A stretch of DNA of 64,000 nt from Opitutus sp. (lineage in GTDB: Bacteria > Verrucomicrobiota > Verrucomicrobiae > Opitutales > Opitutaceae). Below, in pieces: positions 15,271 through 24,315 of the stretch (position 1 is the stretch's first letter; every line of letters starts with the position of its first letter). The DNA lies in assembly GCA_009695065.1 (NCBI GenBank), contig SIBR01000009.1, forward strand, positions 1 through 64,000, in the 5' to 3' direction. The position numbers and the translations under genes are program-made. The notes under the pieces are model-generated. The model did no database searches and had not been told where the DNA came from. It saw nothing but the letters and a program-made list of their open reading frames with translations.

Positions 15271-17841
15271 ATGTCCAAGTCGGAGACTTCAAACTTAAAC
15301 GATGGCCCGTCCTTTCAGGCCCCGCGCTACCACCCCAACTGGGGCGCGGCGCTGGTCTGCTTCGCCTTGGGGATCTTCCTGCTCATCGCGCTGCTGGCCT
15401 ACGATCCCGCGCAAAGCAGCTGGCGGACGGCCCAGCCAACGTTAAAAAATCCGGCCGGGATTTTGGGGGCCAACGCCATCTGGGCGATGCTGTTCTCGCT
15501 CGGCGCCAGCACCTGGCTCATCCCGCTTTTCCTGCTCTGGATGCTGTGGGTCTCCGTCCGCAGCTCGAAGCACCTGACCGGCACCCGCACCGTCGCGATC
15601 ATCGTCGCCTGCCTTTCGCTGGCGGGCCTTGCCGCGATGTTCGACGCGATGAACTGGGGCAACGACCCGGCGAAATGGGGCAGCGATTATTTTCCACGGG
15701 GATTTGGCGGCTGGGTCGGGGCGGCGCTCTATCACCGGTTGCTCGCCGACGCCCTCGGGCCCTTCGGCTCGGCGCTGATCTTCGGCACCGTCTACATCGG
15801 GGCGCAGCTTTTCATCTTCACGAAGGACATCGGCGGCGAATTCGAAAAAATCTTCCATAACTTCGGTGCCTGGCGGGCCGAGCGGGCGAAGTTGAAGGCC
15901 GAACGCGAGGAACAGCGGCAGAAGGAAAAAGAGGCGCAGGCCAAACAAAAGACCGCGACTGCGACGGTCGCGGCCAAGGTGGCGGCCAGTGCGAGCCCGG
16001 CGCCGGCGACCGCAGCGGCGGCCGCCCCGGTCGGGCCCACGGGCAAGAAGACGTTTGCGCCCAAATCCGCCGAGGATCCCCTCGCCCGGGGCGCGAGCCG
16101 CCCCGCCCCGCCCGCCGAATCCCCCGCCCCCGAGACCGCGCCCCCGCCGGCCAAAGTCGAAAGCAAGCCCGCGCTTCCGCCCAAGACGACCGAGAGCAAA
16201 CCGGCCGTGACCGCGACGGCGACCGATACGAAGCCGCTGGCGGCCGCCACCGGCAAGGTCGAGCTCAACATCGTCAAGCCGGAGGAACCGAAAAAAGCGA
16301 AGATCACGCTGCCGCAGAGCGACGACGCGAATTACCAGTTTCCGCTGCTTTCGCTACTCAAGGAGCAGGTCAAACCCGCCGCCGGCAACAGCGAGGAAGA
16401 ACACTGCCAGAACGCGGAAAACCTCCTCCGCATCCTCAGCGAGTTTGGCGTCGAAGTCACCTTGGGCGAAATCCACGTCGGACCGGTCATCACGCGCTAC
16501 GAAGTCGTGCCGGCCGCCGGCGTGCGGGTCGAAAAAATCGCCGGGCTTGACAAGAATATCGCCCTTGGCATGCGGGCCCAGTCGGTCCGTATTCTCGCGC
16601 CGATCCCCGGCAAGGCAGCCGTGGGCGTCGAGGTGCCGAACCAGCACCCCACTCCGGTGGGCATGCGCGAACTGCTGGAAAGCGTCGACTGGGCCGAAGC
16701 CAAGGCCGAGCTCCCGATCGCGCTCGGCAAGGATGTCTCCGGCAAGCCGCTCATTTCGGATCTCGCGAAGATGCCCCACCTGCTCATCGCCGGCGCCACT
16801 GGCTCGGGCAAATCGGTCTGCATCAATTCGATCGTGGCCTCGATCCTCTACTCCAAAAGTCCGAAGGACGTGCGCCTGATCATGGTCGACCCCAAGGTCG
16901 TGGAGTTGAAGATCTTCAACTCGCTGCCGCACATGCTGATTCCGGTCGTCACCGAGCCGAAGAAAGTTCCCGCGGCGCTCAAGTGGCTGCTCGGCGAAAT
17001 GGAACAGCGCTATCAGATTTTCGCGAAGGCCAACGTCCGCAACATCGTCGGGTTCAACACGCGCAAGAAGAACGGCAAGCCGGACTTCCCGCCCGCCGAT
17101 CCGCAGGCCTCGCTCACGGGCGTCGATCCGCTTGCGGCCGACGACCTCGAAATTCCCGAGCGGCTGCCCTACATCGTGGCGATCATCGACGAACTGGCCG
17201 ATTTGATGATGGTCGCGCCCGCCGAGATCGAAACGAGCATCGCGCGCCTCGCCCAACTGGCCCGCGCCGCCGGCATCCACCTCATCATCGCGACGCAACG
17301 CCCGTCGGTGAACGTCATCACCGGCGTGATCAAAGCGAATCTCCCCTCGCGCATCGCCTTCCAAGTCGCGTCCCAGGTCGACTCGCGCACCATTCTCGAC
17401 ACCAAGGGCGCCGACACGCTCATCGGCCGCGGCGACATGCTCTTTTCCCCGCCAGGCACATCCCGCCTCGTTCGCGCCCAGGGTGCCTTCGTTTCCGACG
17501 AGGAAGTTCAGGGGATGGTCGAATTCCTCAAACGCAACGGCTCGCCGCAGTACGCCCAGTCCGTGCAGCAGCAGATTGACCGCGCGGCGCGTGAAGATGA
17601 AGAGGAGGAAGGCGGCGCAGGCGCGGACGGCGATCTGGGCGACGACGAGGAACTTTATCAGCAGGCGCTGGAAATCCTAAAATCCACGCGCCGGGCCAGC
17701 ACCTCCATGATCCAGCGCCGGCTGCGCGTCGGCTACAATCGCGCCGCCCGCATCATGGATCTCATGGAAGAAAAAGGCATCGTCGGGCCCGAGAACGGAT
17801 CGAGTCCGCGGGAGATCCTGGTCGACCTCGATTCGCTCTGA
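15271..17841 (+). CDS. ftsK: DNA translocase FtsK/SpoIIIE
   Basis: An 856-residue membrane-anchored DNA pump that clears chromosome ends from the division septum. About four N-terminal helices (residues 25-185) are followed by a low-complexity Ala/Pro/Lys linker (about 200-350), shorter than in E. coli. The motor domain has Walker A GATGSGKSV (from about residue 508) and Walker B YIVAIIDELADLM (about 632-644), with IATQRPSVNVITG. The last 65 residues are the winged-helix gamma domain (STSMIQRRLRVGYNRAARI) that reads KOPS-like sites. The start MSKSETSNL is supported by the membrane topology. Confidence 0.97.
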   Translation: MSKSETSNLNDGPSFQAPRYHPNWGAALVCFALGIFLLIALLAYDPAQSSWRTAQPTLKNPAGILGANAIWAMLFSLGASTWLIPLFLLWMLWVSVRSSKHLTGTRTVAIIVACLSLAGLAAMFDAMNWGNDPAKWGSDYFPRGFGGWVGAALYHRLLADALGPFGSALIFGTVYIGAQLFIFTKDIGGEFEKIFHNFGAWRAERAKLKAEREEQRQKEKEAQAKQKTATATVAAKVAASASPAPATAAAAAPVGPTGKKTFAPKSAEDPLARGASRPAPPAESPAPETAPPPAKVESKPALPPKTTESKPAVTATATDTKPLAAATGKVELNIVKPEEPKKAKITLPQSDDANYQFPLLSLLKEQVKPAAGNSEEEHCQNAENLLRILSEFGVEVTLGEIHVGPVITRYEVVPAAGVRVEKIAGLDKNIALGMRAQSVRILAPIPGKAAVGVEVPNQHPTPVGMRELLESVDWAEAKAELPIALGKDVSGKPLISDLAKMPHLLIAGATGSGKSVCINSIVASILYSKSPKDVRLIMVDPKVVELKIFNSLPHMLIPVVTEPKKVPAALKWLLGEMEQRYQIFAKANVRNIVGFNTRKKNGKPDFPPADPQASLTGVDPLAADDLEIPERLPYIVAIIDELADLMMVAPAEIETSIARLAQLARAAGIHLIIATQRPSVNVITGVIKANLPSRIAFQVASQVDSRTILDTKGADTLIGRGDMLFSPPGTSRLVRAQGAFVSDEEVQGMVEFLKRNGSPQYAQSVQQQIDRAAREDEEEEGGAGADGDLGDDEELYQQALEILKSTRRASTSMIQRRLRVGYNRAARIMDLMEEKGIVGPENGSSPREILVDLDSL

Positions 17842-17900
17842 GCGGGGCCGCGGACAAAATCCTCCTTCCCCTTCAGCTTTAAACCGCCTAACTCAAACCC

Positions 17901-18737
17901 ATGCAGACCATCGGCGAACGGCTTGAGGAAGCGCGCAAAAAGAAGGGTATTTCCATCCGCGAAGCCGCCGAGGGCACCAAGATTCGGGGTGACTATCTGC
18001 AGAAATTCGAAAGCAACCAGTTCGACATCGGCCTCACCGAAATCTACACGCGCGGTTTTCTGCGGAACTACGCCAACTACCTGAAGGTCCCCGCGGATCG
18101 CATTCTCAACGATTATGCCGCGCTTGGCCGCGGCGACGTCCGCCCCCGCCAGCCCAGCCGCGAAGTCTACGGCCGCATGGATATTTCGGTGGCGACGGCC
18201 GGCGAACCGAACGATCGCACCGCGCCCCCGGAGGAAGGGTCGGCCGCGGCCGACGCCAAGGCGCCCCACGCTCAGCCGCGCTATCCGCGGGGCAGTGGCC
18301 CGGCGCTGCCCCGGGGCCCCGACCCCGCCGTCGTTTTCAAATACGCCAAGATCGGTGCGATCGTGGTCGTCGTCATTCTCGTCGGGATGATCATCAAGGC
18401 GCTGTTCAGCGGCGAATCGCATCCGACCCCGCCCCGCCAGCCGGCCCCAGCCGCGCCGAGCGCCGCCACTCCGAGCCCGAGCGCCGCGAACGGTTACAAG
18501 TTGATCGCCGTCGATACCGTCTTCGTCCGCGTGACGAAGCTGGTGGGCGACGATTCCGACGGAGAGGAAATTTTCAAGGGCACGCTCGACAAGGGTAAAT
18601 CCCAGATGATCCCGTGGGATGGCCCGCACAACGTCTGGGCCAGCGAAGGCAGCAATCTGCAAGTCGAGTGGCAGGGCCGGCGTTTCCCCATGCAATTTCA
18701 GGGGTACGGCCACGGGCAGATGAAGCCCCGGTACTAA
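17901..18737 (+). CDS. RodZ-like HTH membrane protein
   Basis: A 278-residue bitopic inner-membrane protein resembling RodZ, which links MreB to the envelope. Residues 1-70 form a HTH_25-type helix-turn-helix (IGERLEEARKKKGISIREA, IYTRGFLRNYANYLKVP). A Pro-rich linker, one membrane helix (about 146-168, KIGAIVVVVILVGMIIKALF) and a periplasmic domain similar to the RodZ C-terminal (DUF4115-like) region follow. It is 59 bp downstream of ftsK. No mreB is in view, so the assignment rests on architecture. Confidence 0.8.
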   Translation: MQTIGERLEEARKKKGISIREAAEGTKIRGDYLQKFESNQFDIGLTEIYTRGFLRNYANYLKVPADRILNDYAALGRGDVRPRQPSREVYGRMDISVATAGEPNDRTAPPEEGSAAADAKAPHAQPRYPRGSGPALPRGPDPAVVFKYAKIGAIVVVVILVGMIIKALFSGESHPTPPRQPAPAAPSAATPSPSAANGYKLIAVDTVFVRVTKLVGDDSDGEEIFKGTLDKGKSQMIPWDGPHNVWASEGSNLQVEWQGRRFPMQFQGYGHGQMKPRY

Positions 18738-19321
18738 CGCAGCGCCACGGGCCGGCCGAGCACTTCACGCAGCACAAACGCCCGGCGGAGGCTGGCCGGG
18801 TCGCTCAAATCCTGGAGCAGCTGCTGCCGGCCCGAAGCCAGCTGCCCAGCCTCCGACGCCGCCGTATCCTTCGTCGCCGCGGCGAGCTGCGCCGCCCGCC
18901 GGCGGGCGAACATTTGGGCTTCTTCCAGAACCCGCATTTCCTCGGCCAGCTGCTCCTGCCGCGCGAGCTCCGCCGCGTTGACGGCCAGGGCCAGCGGCGG
19001 CGCCACCGGGGCTGGTGGCGTGTGGCGTTCGAATTCGGCCCGCCCGCGCCGGAAAGGATCCAGCGGTTCCGTGCGGGGCGGCATCGCCACGACCGGAGGC
19101 TCGTCCGATTCAGCCGGGGATGGCGCGGTCTGGCCGCGGCGTTCCGCGACGATGCGGCGCATGCGCTGCTGAATCTCGCGCACGCGACGTTGTTCGTCCG
19201 AGTCCGTGTCCCCGGCCTCGTGCTCGGCACTCTGATCCCGCGCGCGTTTGATCGCGCGCACCACCGAAAAAACGATGAAGGCAAAAGCCAGCAGCGGGAT
19301 GTTTTGGAGCAACCAACTCAT
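18734..19321 (-). CDS. Membrane-anchored hypothetical protein
   Basis: A 195-residue protein of unknown function. Residues 3-23 are one membrane helix (WLLQNIPLLAFAFIVFSVV), followed by a basic segment, a Pro-rich linker (about 65-110) and a long charged helix (LARQEQLAEEMRVLEEAQM) that probably forms a coiled coil. The C-terminus PASLRRAFVLREVLGRPVALR resembles tails of small verrucomicrobial envelope proteins. It lies 59 bp after floA on the same strand and overlaps the rodZ-like gene's stop by 4 bp, so it may belong to the floA/nfeD operon. Confidence 0.7.
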   Translation of the reverse strand: MSWLLQNIPLLAFAFIVFSVVRAIKRARDQSAEHEAGDTDSDEQRRVREIQQRMRRIVAERRGQTAPSPAESDEPPVVAMPPRTEPLDPFRRGRAEFERHTPPAPVAPPLALAVNAAELARQEQLAEEMRVLEEAQMFARRRAAQLAAATKDTAASEAGQLASGRQQLLQDLSDPASLRRAFVLREVLGRPVALR

Positions 19322-19380
19322 GACGACGCGAGGGCGGTTGAGGCGGAACGTGGAGCGAGGCCGGCCCGCTCCCTAGCGGG

Positions 19381-20382
19381 TCACTTCTTCCCCTCCGGGT
19401 GCGCGATCGAGCTCCGCATCGCGGTGTCCGACTGCACGTTTTCCATCCGATAGTAATCCATCACGCCGAGTTTGCCCTGGCGAAATGCCTCCGCCAGCGC
19501 GAGCGGCACCTGCGCCTGGGCCTCGACGACCTTGGCCTGCATCTCCTGCACGCGCGCCTTCATTTCCTGCTCGAGCGCCACGGCGGCGGCGCGGCGGATT
19601 TCCGCCTGCGCCTGCGCGATGCTCTTGTTCGCCTCGGCCTGGGCCTCCTGCAGTTTCGCCCCCACGTTTTCGCCCACGTCGACGTCGGCGATGTCGATCG
19701 AAAGAATCTCGAACGCCGAGCCGACATCAAGACCGCGCGCGAGCACGGTCTTCGAAATGCTGTCGGGCGATTCGAGGACGGTCTTGTAGCTCTCCGACGA
19801 ACCGATGGTCGACACGATGCCCTCGCCGACGCGCGCGATAATCGTCTCCTCCTTCGCGCCACCGACAAAGCGGTCGAGATTGGTGCGCACGGTCACGCGC
19901 GCCTTCACCTTCACCTGGATGCCGTCCTTGGCGACGCCGTCGATGGTGGTGCGGCCGCCCTGCGGATTCGGGCAGTCGATCACCTTCGGGTCGACGGACG
20001 TGCGCACGGCCTCCTCCACGGATTTCCCCGAGCCCTTCGTGGCGAGATCGATGGCGCAGGCCCGCTGCCAGTCGAGCGCGATGCCGGCCTTTTGCGCGGC
20101 GATGAGCGCATGCACACAGGCGATGACGTTGCCGCCGGCGAGATACTGGGCCTCGATTTCGTCGATCGAAAGCTTGATGCCCGCCTTGGTGGCGCGGATG
20201 CGCGCGTCGACAATCACGCTGTACGGCACCTGCCGCAGGCGCATCGCCACGAGGTTCAGCGGGCTCACGCCGGCCCCGGCCAGCAGCGCGCGCAGCCAGA
20301 CGCTGAAGAACGAGACAAAGATACCGAAGACGATCAGGACGGCTACGCCGGCAACGATCAGGAGGGCAAACGGAAGATTCAT
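19381..20382 (-). CDS. floA: Flotillin-like protein FloA
   Basis: A 333-residue scaffold protein of functional membrane microdomains. It has an N-terminal membrane hairpin ([22 protein letters not shown]), [21 protein letters not shown], an SPFH-like core with [30 protein letters not shown], and a long Ala/Glu/Gln-rich helix ([20 protein letters not shown]). These match the YqfA/FloA family at normal length. Its start overlaps the stop of the short nfeD gene by 4 bp (ATGA), evidence for translational coupling. Confidence 0.95.
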   Translation of the reverse strand: MNLPFALLIVAGVAVLIVFGIFVSFFSVWLRALLAGAGVSPLNLVAMRLRQVPYSVIVDARIRATKAGIKLSIDEIEAQYLAGGNVIACVHALIAAQKAGIALDWQRACAIDLATKGSGKSVEEAVRTSVDPKVIDCPNPQGGRTTIDGVAKDGIQVKVKARVTVRTNLDRFVGGAKEETIIARVGEGIVSTIGSSESYKTVLESPDSISKTVLARGLDVGSAFEILSIDIADVDVGENVGAKLQEAQAEANKSIAQAQAEIRRAAAVALEQEMKARVQEMQAKVVEAQAQVPLALAEAFRQGKLGVMDYYRMENVQSDTAMRSSIAHPEGKK

Positions 20383-20852
20383 GTTGGGAGTTGGGTTACG
20401 ATTAATCGAAAATTATCCACGGCGACGACCTGGAGCCGCGATCCCTTGGCGGCGAGCCCGGAGCGCGAATAGGCTTCATAACGCCGGCCGTCGAGCGAGA
20501 CATAACCGCTCGGCGCGAGCGTGGTCTCCGCCTCGCAAATTTTGCCCACGACGGCCGCCGCATCGGCGACCGCCGGCTGGCTGGTGGCATCGACCGCCTG
20601 CTGGAGAAAAAACTTCCGGCCCCAGCGGGTCTTCGGCAGCAGGACAAATTCCGTGTAAAGGGCCAGCCCCAGCAGCGCCAGTGCGACCAGGGCCGCCAGC
20701 CCGCCGCCCAGCCCGCCGAACGTGTTAAACGCCACGGCGCACCCGCCCAGCATGGCGAGGCCACCCAGCACGCCGAGGATGCCGCCGGGCGTGATCACCT
20801 CGAAGCCGAGGAGCACGATGCCCAGCAGAAAAAGGAGGACGATCGCACTCAT
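20379..20852 (-). CDS. Short NfeD-family membrane protein
   Basis: A 157-residue protein with three to four membrane helices ([28 protein letters not shown] onward) and a C-terminal OB-fold domain ([27 protein letters not shown]). NfeD proteins are conserved partners of flotillins and stomatins. It overlaps floA downstream and the long NfeD gene upstream by 4 bp each, so the three form one translationally coupled operon. Confidence 0.9.
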   Translation of the reverse strand: MSAIVLLFLLGIVLLGFEVITPGGILGVLGGLAMLGGCAVAFNTFGGLGGGLAALVALALLGLALYTEFVLLPKTRWGRKFFLQQAVDATSQPAVADAAAVVGKICEAETTLAPSGYVSLDGRRYEAYSRSGLAAKGSRLQVVAVDNFRLIVTQLPT

Positions 20853-22297
20853 GTCGCGGCCCTCACCACGATGAGCGCAAAATCGGTGCGCCGCGCGACG
20901 GTCACCGCGGTGCCGGCATCCAGCGCGCCGACCTCGACCCGCGCCTCATAGCGCACACCATCGATCTCCACTTGGCCGGAAGGTCGCAGGGCGGTCGCCA
21001 CAACACCGCGACGACCGATCAAACTGTTGGTGTCCGCCAGGCTTTCCGGCGCGCCCCCCGCCGCCTGCGCGGACCGCGATACGGCGGAACTCAGAATCAT
21101 GCAGTCCCAAAGCCAGCCGTGGGGAATGAAACGCACCAGCAGCAGACCCAGCGTGACCGCGATCAACAAGCCGAGACCGACGTTGAGCAACGGTTGCAGA
21201 AACAGCATATGGGAAAATACGACGGGCTCGTTCGGCCAGATGTCCGCCATCGACCACACGAGCGAACCGAACATCAACACCACGCCAGCCAGCGCGACCA
21301 GCACCACGCCCGGAAAGAGGAAAAGTTCCAACGCCACCAGGATCAGCCCGAGGCCAAAGATCAGCGCGGGCTCGTGACCGGAGAAGCCGGCCACGTAGTT
21401 GCCCAGGAAAACCACCGCGAGGCAAACGATGCCGACGATACCAAAGATCCCGAACCCCGGGGTCTTGAACTCAATGAACAGCGCCAGCATCCCGAGCCCC
21501 ATCAGGATGGGCGAAATCGAATTCAGCCAGACCGCGAACGCCTCGGACCAAGTCATGGCCAGCGTGGTGACGACCGGGCGCGTCGGTCCAAACCGCCGTG
21601 CGATGAGCTCGTCGACGTTTTTCGCGGTGCCCGCCGAAAGCAGGCGGCGCGGGGGATCGCCGTAGAATTTTGCCGCCTCACCGGCCGTGAGCGAGAGCAG
21701 TTCGCCCTTACCCTTGATGACGTCGTCGCCGATTTTCAGCTCCTTGTCGGCGTCGATCATCGCCGAGATCACTTCGCCGCGATAGCCCTTGCCCTCGCTC
21801 ATCGCCCGGACCCGGGCTTTCAAATAGCTGACGATTTTCAGCTTCATCGTCGCCTCCACGTCCTGCCCGCCGGCCGAGACGGGCGCCGCCGCCCCGATGA
21901 TGCCCTCGGGCGAAAACCAGATTTCGTTCGTGGTGGCGGAAATAAAAGCGCCGGCGGACATCGCCTCGGAATTCACGTAGGTGACCGTCGTGCCGGGAAA
22001 GCGGGCGATCGCCTCCATGATGCTGAACGTGGAGTCGAGCTCTCCACCGGGCGTTTTCATGTCGAGCACCACGGCGTCCGCCTTCTGCTCGATGGCCTCC
22101 TTGAGGCCGCGCCGGACCAGATAGAGCACCGCCGATCCGATCGGCCCGCGCACGGGGATGACCTGCACGCGAAACGGCTGCGCCGCCATCCCCGGTTCGG
22201 GGGTCGGCGCGGAGGTCACGGCCACGCCGGCGGGCTCCGCCCCCAAAAGGGGGGAGAGGAGCCAAAGCCCGAGGAGCGGAAGCAACCACGCGCGCAT
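20849..22297 (-). CDS. Long NfeD protein with ClpP-like serine protease domain
   Basis: A 482-residue membrane serine protease of the NfeD1b type. A signal peptide (MRAWLLPLLGLWLLSPLLGA) precedes a periplasmic ClpP-class domain with VVLDMKTPGGELDST and the nucleophile S114 in EAMSAGAFISATTNE. Then come about five membrane helices (residues about 245-390) and a C-terminal OB-fold ending ARRTDFALIVVRAA. The archaeal relative cleaves stomatin C-termini. ATG 22312 is an alternative start. It is the first gene of the nfeD-nfeD-floA operon and divergent from the epimerase gene. Confidence 0.9.
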   Translation of the reverse strand: MRAWLLPLLGLWLLSPLLGAEPAGVAVTSAPTPEPGMAAQPFRVQVIPVRGPIGSAVLYLVRRGLKEAIEQKADAVVLDMKTPGGELDSTFSIMEAIARFPGTTVTYVNSEAMSAGAFISATTNEIWFSPEGIIGAAAPVSAGGQDVEATMKLKIVSYLKARVRAMSEGKGYRGEVISAMIDADKELKIGDDVIKGKGELLSLTAGEAAKFYGDPPRRLLSAGTAKNVDELIARRFGPTRPVVTTLAMTWSEAFAVWLNSISPILMGLGMLALFIEFKTPGFGIFGIVGIVCLAVVFLGNYVAGFSGHEPALIFGLGLILVALELFLFPGVVLVALAGVVLMFGSLVWSMADIWPNEPVVFSHMLFLQPLLNVGLGLLIAVTLGLLLVRFIPHGWLWDCMILSSAVSRSAQAAGGAPESLADTNSLIGRRGVVATALRPSGQVEIDGVRYEARVEVGALDAGTAVTVARRTDFALIVVRAAT

Positions 22298-22415
22298 GAG
22301 GTTGCCATGCATACCCCGCGGCGCCGGCAGCGCAAGCACCCGGGCCGTCGAAAATCCCCGCCCGTTTCCATAAAACACTTGGCGGCACCGACCGGACGGA
22401 GAATCATCCCTTCCC

Positions 22416-23339
22416 ATGGAAAAGGTTTCCTACCAAGGGCAGACGCTCACGCGCTGGCGCGTCGGCAATTCCACTTTTCTGGCGCTGCCCGAAAAAGGCG
22501 CGCGGCTGATGAACTGGAATGTCACGCTGGGCGACGGTTCGGTGCGCGATGTGCTCTACTGGCCCGAACAGGCGGATTTCGGCGACGTCGCGAAAGTCCG
22601 GGGGGGCAACCCGATCCTGTTTCCCTTCAACGGCCGCTGCTTCGACCGCGGCGAGATTTTCTTCTGGCGCGCCGCCGACGGCGTGCGCCGGCCAATTCCG
22701 ATTCACGGCATCGCGCGGCAGGGCGACTTCAAAGTCGTCCACGCCGACGCCCGGGGTTTCATCGCGCAGTTCATGCCGGGCGACGAGGCCCGCGCGAGCT
22801 ATCCCTTCGACTACGAGTTCACGGTGACCTACCGCTTCGAGCCCTTCGGCCTGATGTGCGAGCACGCGTTGAAAAACCTGGGGAGCGAACCGCTGCCGTG
22901 GAGCGCCGGGCATCATTTCTATTTTACCGTGCCGTGGAGCGAAGGCGCGGGCCGAGGGGACTACATCATCCGGATTCCCGCCACCAAACGGTTCCGGCAG
23001 GATCAGGCCACCGGGCAACTGGTCGCCGGTCCGGCCCTGCAGCACGAGGAATCCCTGGCCAACCCGGCCCTGGTCGACACTCTCCACACCGGCCTCCGCA
23101 GCCACGAGGTTGTCTTCGGGGAAAAAGGCCGTCCGGGCGATATCATCGTACGGCTGGGTGTGGACAAGGTGCCCGCGCCCGATGCGACGATAGTGACGTG
23201 GACCCTCGCACCGGATTCTCCGTTTTACTGCGTCGAACCCTGGATGGGGCCGCCGAATGCCGCCGAACACAAGGTGGGGCTGCACCACGTGGCTCCGGGC
23301 GAAACCGGAAAATTTGTCGTCAGCGTCAGCGTCAAGTAG
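22416..23339 (+). CDS. Aldose 1-epimerase family protein
   Basis: A 307-residue beta-sandwich sugar mutarotase-like protein. GGNPILFPFNGR, IPIHGIARQGDF (candidate His), SAGHHFYFTVPW (second His) and CVEPWMGPPNA correspond to conserved blocks of the aldose 1-epimerase/YeaD-like fold. The exact sugar is unknown. It starts MEKVSYQGQTLTRW and is divergent from the nfeD operon. Confidence 0.85.
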   Translation: MEKVSYQGQTLTRWRVGNSTFLALPEKGARLMNWNVTLGDGSVRDVLYWPEQADFGDVAKVRGGNPILFPFNGRCFDRGEIFFWRAADGVRRPIPIHGIARQGDFKVVHADARGFIAQFMPGDEARASYPFDYEFTVTYRFEPFGLMCEHALKNLGSEPLPWSAGHHFYFTVPWSEGAGRGDYIIRIPATKRFRQDQATGQLVAGPALQHEESLANPALVDTLHTGLRSHEVVFGEKGRPGDIIVRLGVDKVPAPDATIVTWTLAPDSPFYCVEPWMGPPNAAEHKVGLHHVAPGETGKFVVSVSVK

Positions 23340-23348
23340 CGCGCCTAT

Positions 23349-23375
23349 CGGCGGTAATTTCGCCGTTACCTTTTT
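23349..23375 (+). terminator. Possible rho-independent terminator after the epimerase gene
   Basis: CGGCG-GTAATTT-CGCCG (23349-23365), alternatively GGTAA/TTACC (23353-23370), is followed by five T residues at 23371-23375. The stems are short (5 bp), so this is a weak call. Confidence 0.35.
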
Positions 23376-23399
23376 CTCAACTCTCGGTCGGATTTTCCC

Positions 23400-24020
23400 A
23401 TGCCTTCGCTCTGCCACTCCATTGCCTTCATTGAAAGTCTCGGCGGTCCCGAGATGGTGATGATCTTTGTGATCGTCCTCGTGCTCTTCGGCGGGAAGAA
23501 GCTGCCCGAGTTCGCCCGCGGCATGGGCAAATCGATTCGCGAATTCAAAAAGGCCGCCGCCGGCGTCGAGGAGGAATTCAAGCGCGCCCTAGAGGAAGAC
23601 GAACAAAAATCCGCCGCGGCCGCCCGCGCCCTCGAGTCACCGCCCCCCGCGCCCTCGCCCGACACGCCGGCCACCGGCGAAAATCAGGGACTCCAATCGC
23701 ACGCTGAGGGCTACGGGCACGACGAATATCATCCCAATTCGTCTGGCGACACGGCCGAACACGGCTGGAATTACCATGGCTCCGACGAGGTCGCGGCAAA
23801 CCCCGCCACCACCACCCCCGGAGCGACCCCGGCGGCCAGCACGGAAATCCCGGTGACTCCCACGGAGCCCCCAACCGGGACGACGGGAGATCCGCCGCCA
23901 GAAACTCCGTCCGCCACGTCCACCGCGCCCGCCACCCCACCGGCCACCGGCGGGCCCGAGCCCACGGCGCCGCCCGCGCCGGTGAATCCAGCCGTGCCTG
24001 AGCCGGAAAAAAACCCGTGA
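23400..24020 (+). CDS. tatA: Sec-independent protein translocase subunit TatA/TatE-like
   Basis: A 206-residue TatA-type protein forming the Tat export pore. The membrane helix VMIFVIVLVLFGGKKLPEFARGMGKSIREFKKA holds the FG hinge and KLPEFAR amphipathic helix. It is unusually long: residues about 75-206 are a Pro/Thr/Ala-rich low-complexity tail (TEIPVTPTEPPTGTTGD). At least three Tat-signal proteins are encoded in this window (357, 37517 and 43338). It precedes the Smr gene by 7 bp. Confidence 0.88.
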   Translation: MPSLCHSIAFIESLGGPEMVMIFVIVLVLFGGKKLPEFARGMGKSIREFKKAAAGVEEEFKRALEEDEQKSAAAARALESPPPAPSPDTPATGENQGLQSHAEGYGHDEYHPNSSGDTAEHGWNYHGSDEVAANPATTTPGATPAASTEIPVTPTEPPTGTTGDPPPETPSATSTAPATPPATGGPEPTAPPAPVNPAVPEPEKNP

Positions 24021-24027
24021 TTCATCC

Positions 24028-24315
24028 ATGGCGCCGCACCCCGACGACGATCCGCCGGTGCTCCTCCCCATCACCGGTGAGCTCGATCTGCACACCTTTC
24101 GTCCCGGCGATCTCGGAGCATTGATTCCCGCTTATCTCGCAGAGTGCGCCCGGCGTGGCCTCCGCGAAGTGCGCGTCATCCACGGCAAGGGCACCGGCAC
24201 GTTGCGCACCACGGTTCACGCGCTGCTGATGCGTTTGCCCGTCGTGGCGTCGTTCCGCGCCGGCGCCGAATCCACCGGCTCCTGGGGGGCCACCGTCGTG
24301 ACCCTGCGAAAATGA
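24028..24315 (+). CDS. Stand-alone Smr-domain protein
   Basis: A 95-residue Smr (small MutS-related) domain with LDLHTF at residues 18-23 and HGKGTGTLRTTVHALL, the two signature blocks. Smr domains are nucleases acting on DNA or RNA; free-standing small versions have no assigned role. It ends inside an ATGA overlap with the next gene, suggesting a tatA-smr-phosphodiesterase operon. Confidence 0.9.
   Translation: MAPHPDDDPPVLLPITGELDLHTFRPGDLGALIPAYLAECARRGLREVRVIHGKGTGTLRTTVHALLMRLPVVASFRAGAESTGSWGATVVTLRK

Noticed and set aside
20972..23434. An 820-codon plus-strand frame over the nfeD operon and the epimerase gene
   Set aside because: It is antisense to NfeD and out of frame with the epimerase; it is a shadow ORF.
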